Source: Acidimicrobiaceae bacterium (GTDB lineage: Bacteria; Actinomycetota; Acidimicrobiia; Acidimicrobiales; Ilumatobacteraceae). From it: a stretch of 8,428 bases of DNA. Positions 6,849-8,428 of the stretch are shown here, piece by piece. Within the stretch, counting starts at the first letter, position 1; every line of letters starts with the position of its first letter. A model generated the notes under the pieces. It was not told the origin of the DNA, ran no database searches, and saw only the letters and a list, made by a program, of their open reading frames with translations. The stretch spans positions 1 to 8,428 of the forward strand of contig CANGZK010000048.1 in assembly GCA_947458565.1 (NCBI GenBank), written 5' to 3'. The translations under genes and the position numbers were made by a program.

Positions 6849-7091
6849 CTAGCCAAATGTTGGAGCGATGTGCTCTTGGGCAATTCGTTGCACCAGGCCC
6901 TCATGCTCCACTGCGTCAACACTGGTTGCCTCGTCAATCAACATAACGGGGATGCCCTCGACGATGTTGTATTTGCGCTGCAACCTTGGGTTATACAAAA
7001 ACCCATCAGCCGAAAAGTAGAACAACGGACCTTTGTCTTGCGGGCAGGCCAGGATCTGAAGCAACTTTGCATCTAATGACATGACACTCAT
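6849..7091 (-). CDS. Trm112/UPF0434 family small protein
   Basis: An 80-residue protein with the family core: LLQILACPQDKGPL at residues 10-23, YNPRLQRKYNIVEGIPVML at 33-51, then an acidic tail. In eukaryotes and archaea Trm112 is a small partner that stabilises and activates SAM-dependent methyltransferases acting on tRNA, rRNA and release factors; the bacterial relatives are less well understood. Only one cysteine (C16) is present, so the zinc site of the classical forms is absent. The ATG at 7091 is 15 bases after the manB stop, so the two are probably co-transcribed; a second in-frame ATG at 7082 is an alternative start. It lies directly upstream of ahcY, whose enzyme removes the by-product of methylation, a suggestive but unproven link. 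The position between manB and ahcY is known in other Actinobacteria, where a sugar-phosphate isomerase gene often follows; that gene is missing here. Confidence 0.87.
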   Translation of the reverse strand: MSVMSLDAKLLQILACPQDKGPLFYFSADGFLYNPRLQRKYNIVEGIPVMLIDEATSVDAVEHEGLVQRIAQEHIAPTFG

Positions 7092-7106
7092 TGTATAGCC
7101 ACCCAG

Positions 7107-8428
7107 TTACGCGGTGATGCTGGCTAGCAGCTCCACCACATGTTCATCGCATTCATCGCGTGTCGATGCCTCAAGATTGAGTCGCAACAGCGGCTCGGTG
7201 TTTGACGCGCGCACATTGAACCACCACGAGCCGCAGTCAACAGTCAATCCGTCCACTCGATCCTGCGAGTGAGACGAGTAGTCGAGTGCAATTCGCTCGA
7301 TTACAGCATGAATGTCTTTGACCGTTGTGTTGATCTCACCGCTTGATGCGTAACGTTCGAGAGGCTCACGCATTTGTGAAAGAGACTTGCCTGTATGGCA
7401 CATCTCTCCCAAAACCCCCATCGTCGCAATCAAGCCGCTATCCGCGCGGTAATTGTCGGCGAAGTAATAGTGACCCGAATGCTCCCCTGCAAAAACCGCA
7501 CCTGTTTCGGCCATGATTTGCTTCATGAAGCTGTGCCCATTTTTTGTACGAATGCCTTTTCCGCCAAGTTCGGCGATCACTTCTGGCACTGCGCGTGAAC
7601 AAATGAGGTTGTACAAAATAGTTGCACCAGGATGTGTACGTAAGAATCGTGATGCCAGCAACGCCGTGGTTGTGCTGCCCGACATGCCTCGACCTTTTTC
7701 ATCCACCACAAACACTCTGTCGGCGTCGCCGTCAAACGCGAGACCAACATCGAATCCACCCGCGAGCACACGAGCTTGCAAGTCTCTCTGGTTTGCAGGT
7801 TGCAGCGGATCGGCGGGATGGTTAGGAAATGTTCCATCCAATTCGCCGTACATCACTTCAAGTTCAAATGCGCTGAGCCGTTCAAAAACTGCTGGTACGA
7901 CTAAACCGCCCATTCCGTTTGCAGTATCGGCGACGATTTTGAGCGGACGCAAGGTGTCTGCCTGAATAAATTTGACGACATGATCAACGAACTCGGAAAG
8001 CAAGTTGATGTGGCTGAGCGTCCCGGCCTTGGCTGCAGGTGTTGGCTCTTTGCCATCCAAAACCGCAGTTGCAATCTCGAGCATTTCGCGTAAGCCATTG
8101 TCGATGCCAATTGAACGTGCACCGGAAAGACAGCACTTGATGCCGTTGTACTGGGCAGGGTTATGCGATGCAGTAAACATTGCACCTGGCATGTTGAATT
8201 TGCCCGACGCGTAATACAGCAAATCGCTGGACGCAAGACCAACGTTGGTGACATCTACACCGTGCGCAAGCGCTCCTCGTTGAAATGCATCCACGAGTTC
8301 AGGACCACTTGGTCGCATGTCGTGGGCAACAATGATTGCACTTGCATTCGTGAATTTGGCAAAGGCCACGCCAAATGCGTAGGACGCTGAGGCATCCAAC
8401 TGCTCGGGCACAATTCCCCGAATGTCAT
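7107..8428 (-). CDS. manB: Phosphomannomutase/phosphoglucomutase, ManB type (5' end outside window)
   Basis: An alpha-D-phosphohexomutase that interconverts the 6-phosphate and 1-phosphate of mannose and/or glucose in the cytoplasm, supplying GDP-mannose or UDP/ADP-glucose pathways for cell-wall glycans, glycolipids and storage polymers. The frame runs to the right edge. A GTG at 8411 could pass for a start, but the codons before it read DIRGI, matching the family opening (Y-D-[IV]-R-G), so the true start lies outside and only a few residues are missing. Counting from that GTG, the phosphoserine loop TASHNP is at 80-85 (catalytic S82), the Mg-binding DGDADR at 227-232, the sugar-recognition GEHSGHYYF at 309-317 and the phosphate-binding RASNTEPLLR at 401-410. 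All four domains are therefore present and intact. Mannose versus glucose preference cannot be read reliably from sequence. The Trm112-like gene follows after 15 bases, probably in one operon. Confidence 0.95.
   Translation of the reverse strand, partial: DIRGIVPEQLDASASYAFGVAFAKFTNASAIIVAHDMRPSGPELVDAFQRGALAHGVDVTNVGLASSDLLYYASGKFNMPGAMFTASHNPAQYNGIKCCLSGARSIGIDNGLREMLEIATAVLDGKEPTPAAKAGTLSHINLLSEFVDHVVKFIQADTLRPLKIVADTANGMGGLVVPAVFERLSAFELEVMYGELDGTFPNHPADPLQPANQRDLQARVLAGGFDVGLAFDGDADRVFVVDEKGRGMSGSTTTALLASRFLRTHPGATILYNLICSRAVPEVIAELGGKGIRTKNGHSFMKQIMAETGAVFAGEHSGHYYFADNYRADSGLIATMGVLGEMCHTGKSLSQMREPLERYASSGEINTTVKDIHAVIERIALDYSSHSQDRVDGLTVDCGSWWFNVRASNTEPLLRLNLEASTRDECDEHVVELLASITA

Noticed and set aside
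8409..8411. GTG as the start codon of manB
   Set aside because: The preceding in-frame codons encode DIRGI, part of the conserved phosphohexomutase N-terminus, so this GTG is an internal valine.

Overview
The window is a compact, almost fully coding piece of a bacterial chromosome. Protein similarity and gene order point to Actinobacteria. The evidence is the order manB - Trm112-like - ahcY - comF - secA - prfB - ftsE, a shortened form of the chain found in that phylum, together with an RF2 gene that needs no frameshift, a long bacterial-type adenosylhomocysteinase and a SecA with a CxC-x8-CH tail. GC content looks close to balanced by eye, lower than in streptomycetes or mycobacteria. That would suit a freshwater or marine lineage such as Acidimicrobiia, but this placement is inference. 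No mobile element, tRNA, rRNA, CRISPR array or phage gene is visible, and no stretch over 300 bases lacks a gene.

Layout from left to right. (1) Bases 1-4616 are a minus-strand block transcribed towards the left edge: comF-like phosphoribosyltransferase, secA (preprotein translocase ATPase), prfB (release factor 2) and the first 26 codons of ftsE (division ABC ATPase). The gaps are 13, 17 and 35 bases, so a single operon is likely. (2) Bases 4646-5260 hold one plus-strand gene for a small YczE-type (COG2364) membrane protein. It starts back to back with comF, neither gene uses ATG, and it ends 22 bases from the end of ahcY. (3) Bases 5283-6731 are ahcY on the minus strand. Its 117-base upstream gap is the only sizeable non-coding region. 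It contains a candidate -10 box, an 8-bp inverted repeat enclosing further palindromes, and a perfect 16-bp palindrome just before the ribosome binding site. (4) Bases 6849-8428 are the minus-strand pair manB (phosphomannomutase/phosphoglucomutase, 5' end outside the window) and a short Trm112/UPF0434 protein.

Functionally this is housekeeping. ManB supplies mannose-1-phosphate or glucose-1-phosphate for glycans. AhcY clears S-adenosylhomocysteine from methylation reactions. SecA drives protein export, RF2 ends translation at UAA and UGA, and FtsE works in septal cell-wall remodelling. I see no clear sign of a previously undescribed system. The item most worth following up is the structured, palindrome-rich leader of ahcY, which matches no SAM or SAH riboswitch class that I recognise by eye.
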